64,000 nucleotides of DNA from Okeania sp. SIO1I7 (GCA_010672585.1 JAAHGF010000004.1:1-64000), one strand, 5' to 3'. Positions 8,935 through 18,482 are shown, numbered from the stretch's first letter. Numbers and translations are program-made. The notes: a model not told the origin generated them from the letters alone.

Positions 8935-9018
8935 ATGAGAGTAGGAGCTTTTGGCATTGGTAGTTGGGTCGGAGTCATATTCTTATCTAGTTATCTTTTT
9001 TATTTTCTAATAATTTGA
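8935..9018 (+). CDS. Possible small membrane protein (27 aa)
   Basis: The frame runs from ATG 8935 to TGA 9016-9018. A good Shine-Dalgarno (AGGAG) sits 4 nt upstream, and nearly the whole product is one hydrophobic helix (GVIFLSSYLFYFLII). The size fits the small photosystem or cytochrome b6f subunits, but the sequence matches none that I can recall (PetG, PetL, PetM, PetN, PsbT, PsbX, PsaM). Speculative. Confidence 0.3.
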   Translation: MRVGAFGIGSWVGVIFLSSYLFYFLII

Positions 9019-9167
9019 ATTGTTAAGTTTTTTTCGATTAGATATAACTTAATAAACATTGCTAGAGCTTATTACTATCCAAAGTAAAAGAAATTAACAT
9101 CGATCCCCGTAGATGTTAAATTATTGTTAACTGAAAATTAAAGAGATAAAAATACAGATAAATTTGT

Positions 9168-11378
9168 ATGACTGCAACAACGCCAAAACCAACAACAGTT
9201 CCAGATTTTTGCGAAGGTATCCAATACTTTGGAGAAGCTTGGCCTGATTTCGAGACCCATGGTAATACTCCAGCAATAGCAGAAGGAAGTAAAGCGATCG
9301 CCTCACCAAGCGACCCTACTGGCGTATATCAAACCCTCCTCTATGCTGATGCACTCCGTTACCTCATGCTACAAGTTACAGGCAGTAAAGCATCAGGACA
9401 CCCAGGTGGTTTTGCTAGTCAAGCTGAAGCTTATGCAGCACTGGTAATGTTAGGCTACAAAAATATTATGACAGAAGTCGGACACCATGCCCCCGGCTTT
9501 TATAGCGCTGCATTTCTAGACCGCTCCCTGGAAGACATGGAAATTTCCACAGTACAGCAAATGCGCGATCGCTTCCGGGAAATGCACGGACTGCTAGGAC
9601 ACTTATCTGGCTGCATCCCAGGACTTTTAAACCCTGCCGGACCACTGGGTCAAGGGCAACACTTCGCCATGGCAGCAGCACTATTACACCGTGACACTCT
9701 ATTTCCATTTACCATGGGAGATGGCGGTATGGGAGAACCATACCCAGTCAGCGCCATGGCACACTTTAATACTGCTTATCCTGATGTTACTAACTTTTTA
9801 CCAGTATTAGTGTGGAATGGTTACAGTCAAGAACACCACAGTATGGTATCTACCAAAACCAATGAAGAAATGATTGCCTATTGGAAAGGCAACGGTTTTG
9901 CAGAAGTAGTACTTGTAGATGCTAAAGACTTCGACGACAAAAACCAAGCAGGTGATTATATAGATAGCAGTGCTTTCTCTTTTGAAAAGCGTCTAGAATT
10001 CACAAAAGCTGTATTAGAAAATGTTGATAAAGCTGCAAAATCTGCTCTCGGCGGCACACTCACCATTTTTATTATCAAACAACTTAAAGGTACAGGGGTT
10101 CATGCTAGAGGTTCAAAATCTCATAACCTCTATCCTAAAGATACTCTCGACAGTCCCCACATGATCGAAGCTCTCAAAGAACGTGCTTTACCAGTCGCAG
10201 GTTGGGAATTAGTCCGGAAAAATTGCGAACGTGCTGGTGGGGGTCCTGCATCTAAAACTGTTGTCACTGAATTTGAATACCCGCTAGCAGAATTAGGTCA
10301 ACTACCTCTAGAAGAATTTGCCGTTGCTGGAGATCCGAAAGTTGCCACAACTGCAATGGGAGCATTAATAGCTCATGTCGGTCAAAAAGACCCTCATTTC
10401 TTGCTGACAAATGCGGATGGTAACGCTGCATCGGGAATTAACAATGTTAACCAGGCATTGAAAATTATTCACCCCACCCCCGACGACATTTATTTCCAAG
10501 GCCCGAAAGGTCAAGTTTACGAACCTTTGAGCGAAGATGCTTGTGCGGGAATGGCTGCGGGTTTGGCATTGATGGGAGCGAGGACAGTTTGGTGTTCCTA
10601 TGAATCTTTTGCTATTAACGGCGTACCTATTTGGCAGACTGTCACCCAAGCAATGGCTGAATTGCGTCACCTTACTCCTTCAACAATTACATTATTTACT
10701 GCGGGAGCATTAGAGCAGGGGCGCAACGGTTGGACGCACCAACGCCCAGAAATTGAGGCTTATTTTGCAGCGATGATGCGCAATGGGAATGTGTTTGCCC
10801 TGTTCCCACCCGATGCTAACAGTATTCAAGCTTGCTATGAGTGGGCGCTGACAACCAAGAATAAGGGTATAACAATCACTGCAAGTAAATCTCCGCTACC
10901 AATTCGAACTACTTTTGAACAGACAAGACAAGGGTTGCGGGATGGTGCTGTTGTTCTCCAAGAAGTTGCAGGAGACCGGACAGTTGTGTTTGCGGTAGTG
11001 GGAGATATGCCATTAATTCCTGTATTTGAAGCTGCTGCTTATTTGGAAACTGAAGGTATTGGGGTGCGCATAGTCTCGGTGATTAACCCCCGACGTTTGT
11101 ATCGTCCCCAGGATACAGGTTGGGATACTTGTTCTGAAGCTGATAGCGGATTTTTAGATGATGCTGGTTTTGAGCAGTTATTTGGTGGTGATGCCTTAAT
11201 TGGCGTGACTGGGGGTGCGAGTTTAATGTTGGAACCGATAATGTTACGGAGTCAGGTTAAGCGGGATACCTTTGCTTGGCGTCGGGGTGAGACTGCTTCC
11301 AGTGCTGGTCAGGTGATGGCTTTTAATGGTTTAACTGCCGAGACTTTGACTAAGCGAGCGATCGAGTTGGTACATTGA
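9168..11378 (+). CDS. Thiamine-diphosphate-dependent transketolase/phosphoketolase-like enzyme
   Basis: A 736-residue ThDP enzyme. The N-terminal pyrophosphate domain has transketolase-like SGHPGGFASQAEAYAAL, PAGPLGQGQHFAMAAALL and the ThDP motif MGDGGMGEPYPVSAMAHF, continuing to LPVLVWNGYSQEHHSM. The WNGY block at the end of the ThDP motif resembles phosphoketolase. The pyrimidine domain (from about residue 390) includes TNADGNAASGINN and YEPLSEDACAGMAAGLALMG. It is shorter than classical phosphoketolase (about 790-820 aa) and its motifs fit neither family fully. It probably belongs to the cyanobacterial group annotated as a second putative phosphoketolase. A role in cleaving or transferring two-carbon units from sugar phosphates is inferred. 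It is monocistronic, and the start is the ATG at 9168. Confidence 0.75.
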   Translation: MTATTPKPTTVPDFCEGIQYFGEAWPDFETHGNTPAIAEGSKAIASPSDPTGVYQTLLYADALRYLMLQVTGSKASGHPGGFASQAEAYAALVMLGYKNIMTEVGHHAPGFYSAAFLDRSLEDMEISTVQQMRDRFREMHGLLGHLSGCIPGLLNPAGPLGQGQHFAMAAALLHRDTLFPFTMGDGGMGEPYPVSAMAHFNTAYPDVTNFLPVLVWNGYSQEHHSMVSTKTNEEMIAYWKGNGFAEVVLVDAKDFDDKNQAGDYIDSSAFSFEKRLEFTKAVLENVDKAAKSALGGTLTIFIIKQLKGTGVHARGSKSHNLYPKDTLDSPHMIEALKERALPVAGWELVRKNCERAGGGPASKTVVTEFEYPLAELGQLPLEEFAVAGDPKVATTAMGALIAHVGQKDPHFLLTNADGNAASGINNVNQALKIIHPTPDDIYFQGPKGQVYEPLSEDACAGMAAGLALMGARTVWCSYESFAINGVPIWQTVTQAMAELRHLTPSTITLFTAGALEQGRNGWTHQRPEIEAYFAAMMRNGNVFALFPPDANSIQACYEWALTTKNKGITITASKSPLPIRTTFEQTRQGLRDGAVVLQEVAGDRTVVFAVVGDMPLIPVFEAAAYLETEGIGVRIVSVINPRRLYRPQDTGWDTCSEADSGFLDDAGFEQLFGGDALIGVTGGASLMLEPIMLRSQVKRDTFAWRRGETASSAGQVMAFNGLTAETLTKRAIELVH

Positions 11379-11923
<545 letters not shown>

Positions 11924-12328
11924 CTATAATGGTGTTTCTTCAACTTGCTCAGGAAGCGAACATTGAACTGTTACCTTGAGATTACTTTTAGCAGTACCTT
12001 TGGTTACATAGGGAATACCAGCTTCTCCACCCAATTCAATGCCGAATTCTAGGGTGACTTTCTCTACATTAGGTATTCTCTTTTTCTTAAAAGCATTTAA
12101 GCCAATAATAGTATAATTCCGGATTGTACTTTCAATTATCTGGGCGTGTTGTATGAGTTGCTGTCTTAGCTTTTCAGGACTCATACCCTTCTCTCCGAGG
12201 CCTTCTTCTTTGTTCTCGTCTTCTGCTACACTTTCTGGACTGTTTACCGTAGGAATGTCCAAATCTTCTGTAGCTTCAATATAAATAGTTGTACCGTCCT
12301 CTAGTTGAATTGGGGTTAATTGTGTCAT
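11924..12328 (-). CDS. Trypco1 (CU044_2847) domain protein
   Basis: A 134-residue protein with the Trypsin-co-occurring domain 1 pattern. The N-terminal strand is IQLEDGTTIYIEATE, followed by an acidic linker, a helix (EKLRQQLIQHAQIIESTIRNY), and the C-terminal block VEKVTLEFGIELGGEAGIPYVTKGT ending in KSNLKVTVQC. Trypco1 domains are known from bacterial NTP-dependent conflict systems, beside trypsin- or caspase-type effectors. Here the gene is transcribed away from the caspase-STAND-WD40 gene, with 412 bp between the two starts, which strongly suggests a shared function. No catalytic residues are expected; it is probably an adaptor or regulator. No clear ribosome-binding site is seen. Confidence 0.8.
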   Translation of the reverse strand: MTQLTPIQLEDGTTIYIEATEDLDIPTVNSPESVAEDENKEEGLGEKGMSPEKLRQQLIQHAQIIESTIRNYTIIGLNAFKKKRIPNVEKVTLEFGIELGGEAGIPYVTKGTAKSNLKVTVQCSLPEQVEETPL

Positions 12329-12401
12329 AGTGTAGTATAATATTGGCTAAAATATTTACCAGAAATAATACTATAGCAATTCCCACAGTTATTACGTTTA
12401 G

Positions 12402-12475
12402 AATCCCCCTCAATCCTCCTTAGAAAGGGGGACTTTTCCCTAACCCCCCTTTCAAAGGGGGGCAGGGGGGATATT
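12402..12475. repeat. CCCCCT/AGGGGG fold-back repeat
   Basis: Inverted C-run/G-run sequence (ATCCCCCTCAATCC … AAGGGGGGCAGGGGGGAT) that can form nested hairpins. Related units lie at 17393-17461, on the other side of the caspase gene, and inside the MITE at 7644-7791. It lies in the divergent promoter region of the conflict locus. Confidence 0.6.
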
Positions 12476-12500
12476 TCAAAGGCGATTGGAAGGTTACTTA

Positions 12501-12723
12501 ATGTAGGTTGGGTAGAACGAAGTGAAACCCAACACAAACCTTATTGTTTTGTTGCTTAAAATAAAGTTGTTGGGTTTCGTACCTCAACCCAACCTACAAT
12601 TTATAAAAAAGTTAATGTAGAACGAAGTGAAACCCAACACACACCTTATTGTTGTTGAAAATCAAGTTGTTGGGTTTATCCTGCGGATAAGCTCCGCTAA
12701 CGTACCTCAACCCAACCTACAAT
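12501..12723. repeat. Palindromic GTAGGTTGGG repeat, tandem pair upstream of the caspase gene
   Basis: Unit 1 (12501-12600) is a palindrome from TGTAGGTTGGG to CAACCCAACCTACA. Unit 2 (12614-12723) repeats it with an inserted CCTGCGGATAAGCTCCGCTAA block. Both are followed by AATTTATAAAAAAG. The pair fills most of the space before the caspase start codon and could fold into large hairpins in the 5' leader. Short relatives occur at 11403, 48317 and 48847. Confidence 0.75.
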
Positions 12724-12740
12724 TTATAAAAAAGCTGATT

Positions 12741-15700
12741 ATGAGTCGAGATGCTTTAATAATTGGAATTAATACCTACACCTATGAACGTCTCAATAAT
12801 TTAACTGCACCTGGGTGGGATGCAGAAGCTGTAGCTAAATTACTGGAAGATTATGGGGACTTTAAGGTAACGCGACTCCCTGCGGTTAAGGATAAACAGA
12901 ATAATACCGTTCGTGTTGGTCAAAAAACTAAGGTCACTCTGACTCAGTTAAAAGAAGCAATAGTAAGATTATTTAAACCACATGGCAAACCCCCAGATAC
13001 AGCCCTACTATATTTTTCTGGCCATGGACTACGGGAAGACCTGGGTATATCACAAGGCTTTTTGGCAAGTAGTGATGCAAACCCAGACATTGGTAACTGG
13101 GGTTTATCTTTACAATGGTTGCGACGACTTTTACAAGAAAGTGAAGTACGGCAGCAGATTATTATTTTAGATTGTTGTTATGCTGGAGAAGTCCTAAATA
13201 TTGCAGAAGCAGACCCCGGAGATAGAGGTAAAGGCAGAGATAGGTGTTTTATTGCTGCTTCTCGTGCTTTTGAAGTGGCTTTTGAGGAAGTTGGTAGTAA
13301 TCATAGCGTTCTCACGGCAGCACTTATCAAAGGATTGGAACCAAAGCAAGACCGATGGGTGACTAATCTTACTTTAGTTGATTTACTTAATCAAGAACAG
13401 AATGCTTTTCCTCAACGTCCGACTTTTAGTAATTCTGGGGAACCTATTAATCTTACCCGTAGGTTGACAGCACCAATTAATATCCTTACTCCATCAGGAC
13501 AAGGTATTTGTCCTTACAAAGGTTTAGCTTATTTTGATTGTACAGAAGAGGATGCCAGATATTTCTATGGACGTACTGCTCTAACTGATGAATTATTAGA
13601 AAAAGTGCGTATTGGTAATTTTCTGGCTGTCTTGGGTGCTTCTGGTAGTGGTAAATCTAGTGTTGTTAGGGCAGGATTGTTATATCAGTTACAGTTGGGA
13701 AGGCGGTTATCTGGTAGTGAAAGTTGGCAGATTAAAATATTCCAACCAGGGGAACATCCCCTAAATTCTTTAGCACTAGCTTTTTTAGATTCAGAGTTAT
13801 CTGATATTGAACGCGCTACCCAATTAGCTCAAGCTGAGGAGTTGATAAAAAAGGGTTCTGAAGGTTTGAGACAAATAATTTCTGTGGCGGATACACCGAA
13901 ACTGGTGCTGGTAGTAGATCAGTTTGAAGAGGCTTTTACCTTATGTCAGGATACCTCAGAACGTCAGCAGTTTTTTGCCTGCTTGTTTGATGCTTTACCG
14001 AAAACCGATAAACTCTGTTTAGTTTTGACAATGCGGGCCGATTTTTTTAGTAAATGTATTGAACAGGAATATAGCGGACTGGCACAACTTATGCAGCAAC
14101 ATGGTGTTGTTGTGATGGGAATGTCCGAAGAGGAGTTAAGAAAAGCAATTGTCGAACCAGCAAAACAGGTAGATTTGGAAATTGAGCCAGCACTGGTGGC
14201 ACAAATACTGGCAGATGTAGCCGATGCTCCAGGGTATCTGCCATTGTTACAATATACACTGACACGGTTGTGGGAGGAAAGAACTGATAATTGTTTGCAG
14301 CTCAAGACTTATGTGCAATTGGGTGGTTTGATGGGAACATTGCGTCAACGTGCTGATCAGGTGTATGAGGGATTTGATGAAGAGGAAAAAGCAGCAGTGC
14401 GACATATTTTTCTGGAGTTAACGCAGTTGGGAGAAGGTACAGAGGATACCCGCAGAAGAGTATTGCAGCCGAATTTAGTTAATGAGCGTTATGGAGAAAA
14501 ACTGATTGAGACTGTAGTTCAGAAGTTGGCTGATGAAAAGTTGGTTGTTACGACTGAAATGGTAGGTAAAGGAGGAGGAACAGAGAGAGTAGCAGTGGTG
14601 GATGTGGCACATGAAGCTTTGATTCGTCACTGGAGTCTATTGCGGAGTTGGGTGAGTGAAAACCGCGATGCCATTAGAATCAAGCGTAAGATTGAGATAG
14701 CGGCTCAAGAGTGGGAAAGTCAAGGGAAATTGAAGGATTATTTGCTTAGGAGATCGCAATTGACGGAAGTGAAGAATTATTTGGGGGATTATTTTGATTT
14801 AGATTTGCTATCTCTGTTGGAGAAAGAGTTTATTGAACGCAGCATTCAGCAACACAACAGAGATCAATGGTTATGGGTTGGGGTATCTGCTGCTTTTATT
14901 TGTGTGGTGGCGATCGGCTCAGGTTTATCAATTTATTTTGGCTTAGAATCTCGTAAATTGAGTGTAAAATCCCAAAAACAGGCACTTAATGCAGAATTGC
15001 AAAGAGAAGCTATCAATATTAAGTATTTACTGTCAATAAAACAGACACCACAAGAACTGATAGAAGCCATTAAGGCAACAGCTAAGAGTCAAAAACATCA
15101 AAAAGACTTAGAGTCAAGGGTGATCAACCAAGTTAATTCTAGCTTATTTGCAGCCTTAGATCGGGTTCGAGAAAGGAATAAATTAGAAGGTCATACAGAT
15201 TTTGTCTCGGAGATAGCCTTTAGTCCAGATGGCAAACAGATTCTCAGTGGGAGTAAAGACAAGAGCTTGCGCTTGTGGGATACAGATTCGGGTCAACTTC
15301 TCCATACCTTAGAAGGTCATACAGGTTTTATCAGGGCACTCGCCTTTAGTTCAGATGGCAAAAAGATTCTCAGTGGGAGTGAGGACAACACTTTGCGCTT
15401 GTGGTATACAGATTCTGGTCAACTTCTCCATACCCTAGAAGGTCATACAGGTTTTATCAGGGCGGTCGCCTTTAGTCCGGATGGGAAACAGATTCTCAGT
15501 GGAAGTTTGGACAACACCTTGCGCTTGTGGGATGCATATTCGGGTCAACTTATTCGTACCTTAGAAGGTCATACAGATAAGGTTTGGGCGGTCGCCTTTA
15601 GTCCGGATGGGAAACAGATTCTCAGTGGGAGTTTGGACAACACTTTGCGCTTGTGGGATACAAAGTCCGGTCAACTGCTCCAGAAATTTGAAGGTCATAC

Positions 15701-17336
15701 AGAGGATATCAGAGCGATCGCCTTCAGTCTAGATGGGAAACAGATTCTCAGTGGGGGTTACGACCAAACCTTACGCTTGTGGGATACAGATTCCGGTCAA
15801 CTGCTCCAGAAATTTGAAGGTCATACAGAGAATGTCGTAGCGCTCGCGTTTAGCCCAGATGGGAAACAGATTCTCAGTGGGGGTTATGATAACACCTTGC
15901 GCTTGTGGGATACATATTCGGGTCAACTTCTCCATACCTTAAAAGGTCATACAAACGGTGTCGTAGCGCTCGCGTTTAGTCCAGATGGGAAACAGATTCT
16001 CAGTGGGAGTGGGGACAACACTTTACGCTTGTGGGATACAGATTCGGGTCAACTTCTCCATACCTTAGAAGGTCATACAGAGAATGTCGTAGCGCTCGCG
16101 TTTAGTCCAGATGGGAAACAGATTCTCAGTGGGAGTTATGACAACACCTTGCGCTTGTGGGATACAGATTCCGGTCAACTTCCCCATACCTTAAAAGGTC
16201 ATACAAAGGCTGTCTTAGCACTTGCCTTTAGTCCAGATGGGAAACAGATTCTCAGTGGGAGTGGGGACAACACTTTACGCTTATGGGATACAGATTCCGG
16301 TCAACTTCTCCATACCTTAAAAGGTCATAGAGCTAAGGTTTGGGCGGTCGCCTTTAGTCCAAATGGTAAACAGATTCTCAGTGGTAGTAAGGACAACACC
16401 TTGCGTTTGTGGGATACAGATTCCGGTCAACTTCTCTATCCTTTAGAAGGTCATACAGAGGATGTCATAGCGCTCGCTTTTAATCCAGATGGTAAACAGA
16501 TTCTCAGTGGGAGTTATGACAACACCTTGCGCTTGTGGGATACAGATTCCGGTCAACTTCTCCATATCTTAAAAGGTCATACCAGTGAGGTCAGGGCACT
16601 CGCCTTTAGTCCAGATGGGAAACAGATTCTCAGTGGGAGCAAGGACAAGACCTTGCGCTTGTGGGATACAGATTCTGGTCAACTTCTCCATACCTTAAAA
16701 GGTCATACAAGTTATATCTGGGCGGTCGCCTTTAGTCCAGATGGTAAACAGATTCTCAGTGGAAGTTGGGACAACACTTTGCGTTTATGGGATACAGATT
16801 CGGGTCAACTTCTCCATACTTTAGAAGGTCATACAGGTTTTATCAGGGCACTCGCCTTTAGTTCAGATGGTAAACAGATTCTCAGTGGGAGTAAAGACAA
16901 GACTTTGCGCTTGTGGGATACAGACTCTGGTCAACTTCTCCGTACCTTAGAAGGTCATACAAAGGATGTCATAGTGCTCGCCTTTAGTCCAGATGGCAAA
17001 CAGATTCTCAGTGGGAGTAAAGACAAGACTTTGCGCTTGTGGGATACAGACTCTGGTCAACTTCTCCGTACCTTAGAAGGTCATACAAAGGATGTCATAG
17101 CGCTCGCCTTTAGTCCAGATGGGAAACAGATTCTGAGTGGGAGTTGGGACAACACTTTGCGGTTGTGGCTAGGTTTAGATGGGGAAAGTTTCTTAAAAGA
17201 GGGATGTAATCAGCTACAATTTCATCCTGATCTCGTTAAGCATGATAAAGCAGCAGAAGCTTGTCTCAAGTATGCAGGTTGGGACGATAAAGCCAAAGCG
17301 GAATTTCGGGAAAGACAACGTTTGTCTAGAGAATAA
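12741..17336 (+). CDS. Caspase (C14)-nSTAND1 NTPase-WD40 repeat effector protein
   Basis: A 1531-residue modular protein. Residues 1-240 form a caspase-type peptidase (MSRDALIIGINTY start). Its dyad is His95 in YFSGHG and Cys146, the second Cys of DCCYAG. CPYKGLAYFDCTEEDARYFYGR (about 260) opens a STAND NTPase with Walker A GASGSGKSS (about 299-307) and Walker B LVLVVDQFEEA. A single membrane helix lies near 710-732. Sixteen 42-residue WD40 repeats (815-1486) and a short Cys-containing tail follow. Such proteins are sensors/effectors in bacterial conflict and programmed-death systems: ligand binding by the propeller drives STAND oligomerisation and protease activation (family knowledge). The start at 12741 is chosen because the frame upstream to 12627 lies inside a non-coding repeat and the caspase fold begins here. 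The divergent Trypco1 gene is the likely partner. Confidence 0.93.
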   Translation: MSRDALIIGINTYTYERLNNLTAPGWDAEAVAKLLEDYGDFKVTRLPAVKDKQNNTVRVGQKTKVTLTQLKEAIVRLFKPHGKPPDTALLYFSGHGLREDLGISQGFLASSDANPDIGNWGLSLQWLRRLLQESEVRQQIIILDCCYAGEVLNIAEADPGDRGKGRDRCFIAASRAFEVAFEEVGSNHSVLTAALIKGLEPKQDRWVTNLTLVDLLNQEQNAFPQRPTFSNSGEPINLTRRLTAPINILTPSGQGICPYKGLAYFDCTEEDARYFYGRTALTDELLEKVRIGNFLAVLGASGSGKSSVVRAGLLYQLQLGRRLSGSESWQIKIFQPGEHPLNSLALAFLDSELSDIERATQLAQAEELIKKGSEGLRQIISVADTPKLVLVVDQFEEAFTLCQDTSERQQFFACLFDALPKTDKLCLVLTMRADFFSKCIEQEYSGLAQLMQQHGVVVMGMSEEELRKAIVEPAKQVDLEIEPALVAQILADVADAPGYLPLLQYTLTRLWEERTDNCLQLKTYVQLGGLMGTLRQRADQVYEGFDEEEKAAVRHIFLELTQLGEGTEDTRRRVLQPNLVNERYGEKLIETVVQKLADEKLVVTTEMVGKGGGTERVAVVDVAHEALIRHWSLLRSWVSENRDAIRIKRKIEIAAQEWESQGKLKDYLLRRSQLTEVKNYLGDYFDLDLLSLLEKEFIERSIQQHNRDQWLWVGVSAAFICVVAIGSGLSIYFGLESRKLSVKSQKQALNAELQREAINIKYLLSIKQTPQELIEAIKATAKSQKHQKDLESRVINQVNSSLFAALDRVRERNKLEGHTDFVSEIAFSPDGKQILSGSKDKSLRLWDTDSGQLLHTLEGHTGFIRALAFSSDGKKILSGSEDNTLRLWYTDSGQLLHTLEGHTGFIRAVAFSPDGKQILSGSLDNTLRLWDAYSGQLIRTLEGHTDKVWAVAFSPDGKQILSGSLDNTLRLWDTKSGQLLQKFEGHTEDIRAIAFSLDGKQILSGGYDQTLRLWDTDSGQLLQKFEGHTENVVALAFSPDGKQILSGGYDNTLRLWDTYSGQLLHTLKGHTNGVVALAFSPDGKQILSGSGDNTLRLWDTDSGQLLHTLEGHTENVVALAFSPDGKQILSGSYDNTLRLWDTDSGQLPHTLKGHTKAVLALAFSPDGKQILSGSGDNTLRLWDTDSGQLLHTLKGHRAKVWAVAFSPNGKQILSGSKDNTLRLWDTDSGQLLYPLEGHTEDVIALAFNPDGKQILSGSYDNTLRLWDTDSGQLLHILKGHTSEVRALAFSPDGKQILSGSKDKTLRLWDTDSGQLLHTLKGHTSYIWAVAFSPDGKQILSGSWDNTLRLWDTDSGQLLHTLEGHTGFIRALAFSSDGKQILSGSKDKTLRLWDTDSGQLLRTLEGHTKDVIVLAFSPDGKQILSGSKDKTLRLWDTDSGQLLRTLEGHTKDVIALAFSPDGKQILSGSWDNTLRLWLGLDGESFLKEGCNQLQFHPDLVKHDKAAEACLKYAGWDDKAKAEFRERQRLSRE
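15183..17198 (+). repeat. Coding tandem array: 16 units of 126 bp (WD40 repeats)
   Basis: Sixteen in-frame 126-bp units with no length variation. Most share runs such as AGTCCAGATGGGAAACAGAT and TTGCGCTTGTGGGATACAGA. Variable codons cluster after the GHT motif (for example DFVSE, GFIRA, DKVWA, EDIRA, ENVVA) and before the DNT/DKT motif (K, E, L, Y, G, W). Units 14 and 15 are almost identical over their length. The pattern indicates recent unit duplication together with change at a few ligand-facing positions. Confidence 0.95.
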
Positions 17337-17392
17337 GGAAAATACCAAGATTGCTGTTATAGCATTTCCCATAAAAATGAGACACATTTACG

Positions 17393-17461
17393 ATCCCCCT
17401 AAATCCCCCTTTAAAAGGGGGACTTTTTGTTGGCTCCCCCCTTTTTAACGGGGGGGGATCT
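17393..17461. terminator. Strong hairpin after the caspase gene (repeat-derived)
   Basis: GATCCCCCTAAATCCCCC pairs with the G-run ending GGGGGGGGATC. An inner CCCCCTTTAAAAGGGGG hairpin is followed by ACTTTTTG. It lies between the convergent caspase and Uma2 genes and could terminate both. The sequence is a member of the C-run/G-run repeat group. Confidence 0.5.
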
Positions 17462-17462
17462 A

Positions 17463-18230
17463 TTAGACAGACTCAGGATCTACCCCTAATTCTTTGAGTT
17501 TAGCAGCCAGACGTTCAGCACGTTGACTTTCCTGGTCAGCCCGTTGACGTTCTTGTTCAGCCCGTTGACGTTCCTGTTCGGCTACTTCTCCTGGCAATAA
17601 TACCAAATTTCCTTGGGAGTCATAAAATCGTAACCACACTGCCGACTCTTGCAGAATAGTTCCTTCCCAAGTACCCAACCATAACTCTAACTCCTCGCAC
17701 CACAACCATCCCCGATCATTCCGCTGTAGCTCCTGATACTTCTTATTTTCCAGATGCCATCCCTTTAATGATTTCCGATCAAATGGATTAAAAATAAAAT
17801 AATTTGGAGTACGGAATGTTCGCTCATAAATATCCTTTTTTTTGCCAATGTCTACACTAGCAGTTGAAGGAGATGTGAGTTCAACTATCACATCTGGATA
17901 ACGACCTTCTTCTTCCCAAACCACCCATCCTTGACGATCTGTCTTGCCATCAACATCCAAAACCACAAAGAAATCAGGACCTTTGTAATCGCGATTTCTC
18001 GCTTGAATACTACTGTAATAAATAAACATATTGCCACCAGCAAAAAAGTCATTGCGGTCTGACCAATGTTGATACAAGGAATCTATTAGAAGATTCATGG
18101 CAATACGGTGACGTTTGCTTTCCAAGAGTTCTCCATCATCAAAGATTAAGTCTGTAGGTGGCATGGGTGGTTCCCAGTCGGGAGTTACTTCGGTTAGTAA
18201 CTCGGTTTTGGGAGATGTTTCTGTTGTCAT
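17463..18230 (-). CDS. Uma2 family (DUF820) restriction-endonuclease-like protein
   Basis: A 255-residue Uma2 protein, a PD-(D/E)XK-fold family greatly expanded in cyanobacteria and of unknown function. Visible family marks are the LIFDDGELLES start, the active-site region with YKGPDFFVV (catalytic Asp) and PDVIVELTSPSTA (Glu), and DIYERTFRTPNYFIFNP. The C-terminal 40 residues are an AEQERQRAEQERQRA coiled coil made of 7-residue units, ending LKELGVDPESV, as is common in this family. It converges on the caspase gene with a hairpin between. There is no evidence that it belongs to the conflict system, since Uma2 genes are scattered widely. Confidence 0.9.
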   Translation of the reverse strand: MTTETSPKTELLTEVTPDWEPPMPPTDLIFDDGELLESKRHRIAMNLLIDSLYQHWSDRNDFFAGGNMFIYYSSIQARNRDYKGPDFFVVLDVDGKTDRQGWVVWEEEGRYPDVIVELTSPSTASVDIGKKKDIYERTFRTPNYFIFNPFDRKSLKGWHLENKKYQELQRNDRGWLWCEELELWLGTWEGTILQESAVWLRFYDSQGNLVLLPGEVAEQERQRAEQERQRADQESQRAERLAAKLKELGVDPESV

Positions 18231-18287
18231 TGTTAGCCCCCTATTTTATGTTTTCATTTTTTTAGAGTAGCATGGATTAAATAATCA

Positions 18288-18400
18288 GGACTTACGCATG
18301 AGGTACGAAAAATTAGGATTTGAGATGGCTTTCCGTCCCGGAATGCTCCGCAAACCCTGTCGGTCGCAATGACGAAAATACGTTGTACTGCCTAAGTCCT
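18288..18400. mobile_element. AGGACTTACGCA fold-back element (MITE-like)
   Basis: Ends AGGACTTACGCATG and (…)CCTAAGTCCT are inverted, with further pairing outside (ATAATC / GATAAT). The interior shares GAGGTACGAAAAA and CCGGAATGCT(C/A)CGCAAACCC with 3127-3240. Other family members are at 20224-20315 and 34106-34206. No unequivocal target duplication is seen. Confidence 0.65.
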
Positions 18401-18482
18401 GATAATATTATGTCCGGTTAAATAGTTTAAATAAACGGTAATAAGCGATCGCTCTCCATGCATTTGGGCATTTAAAACTCAC

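Noticed and set aside
12627-12740. N-terminal extension of the caspase protein by 38 codons
   Set aside because: The extension is translated from the GTAGGTTGGG palindromic repeat. The conserved caspase fold begins at the ATG at 12741.
17463-18230. Uma2 gene as a third member of the caspase conflict system
   Set aside because: Uma2 genes are scattered in very large numbers in such genomes. It is convergent with the caspase gene and separated from it by a terminator, so adjacency alone is weak evidence.
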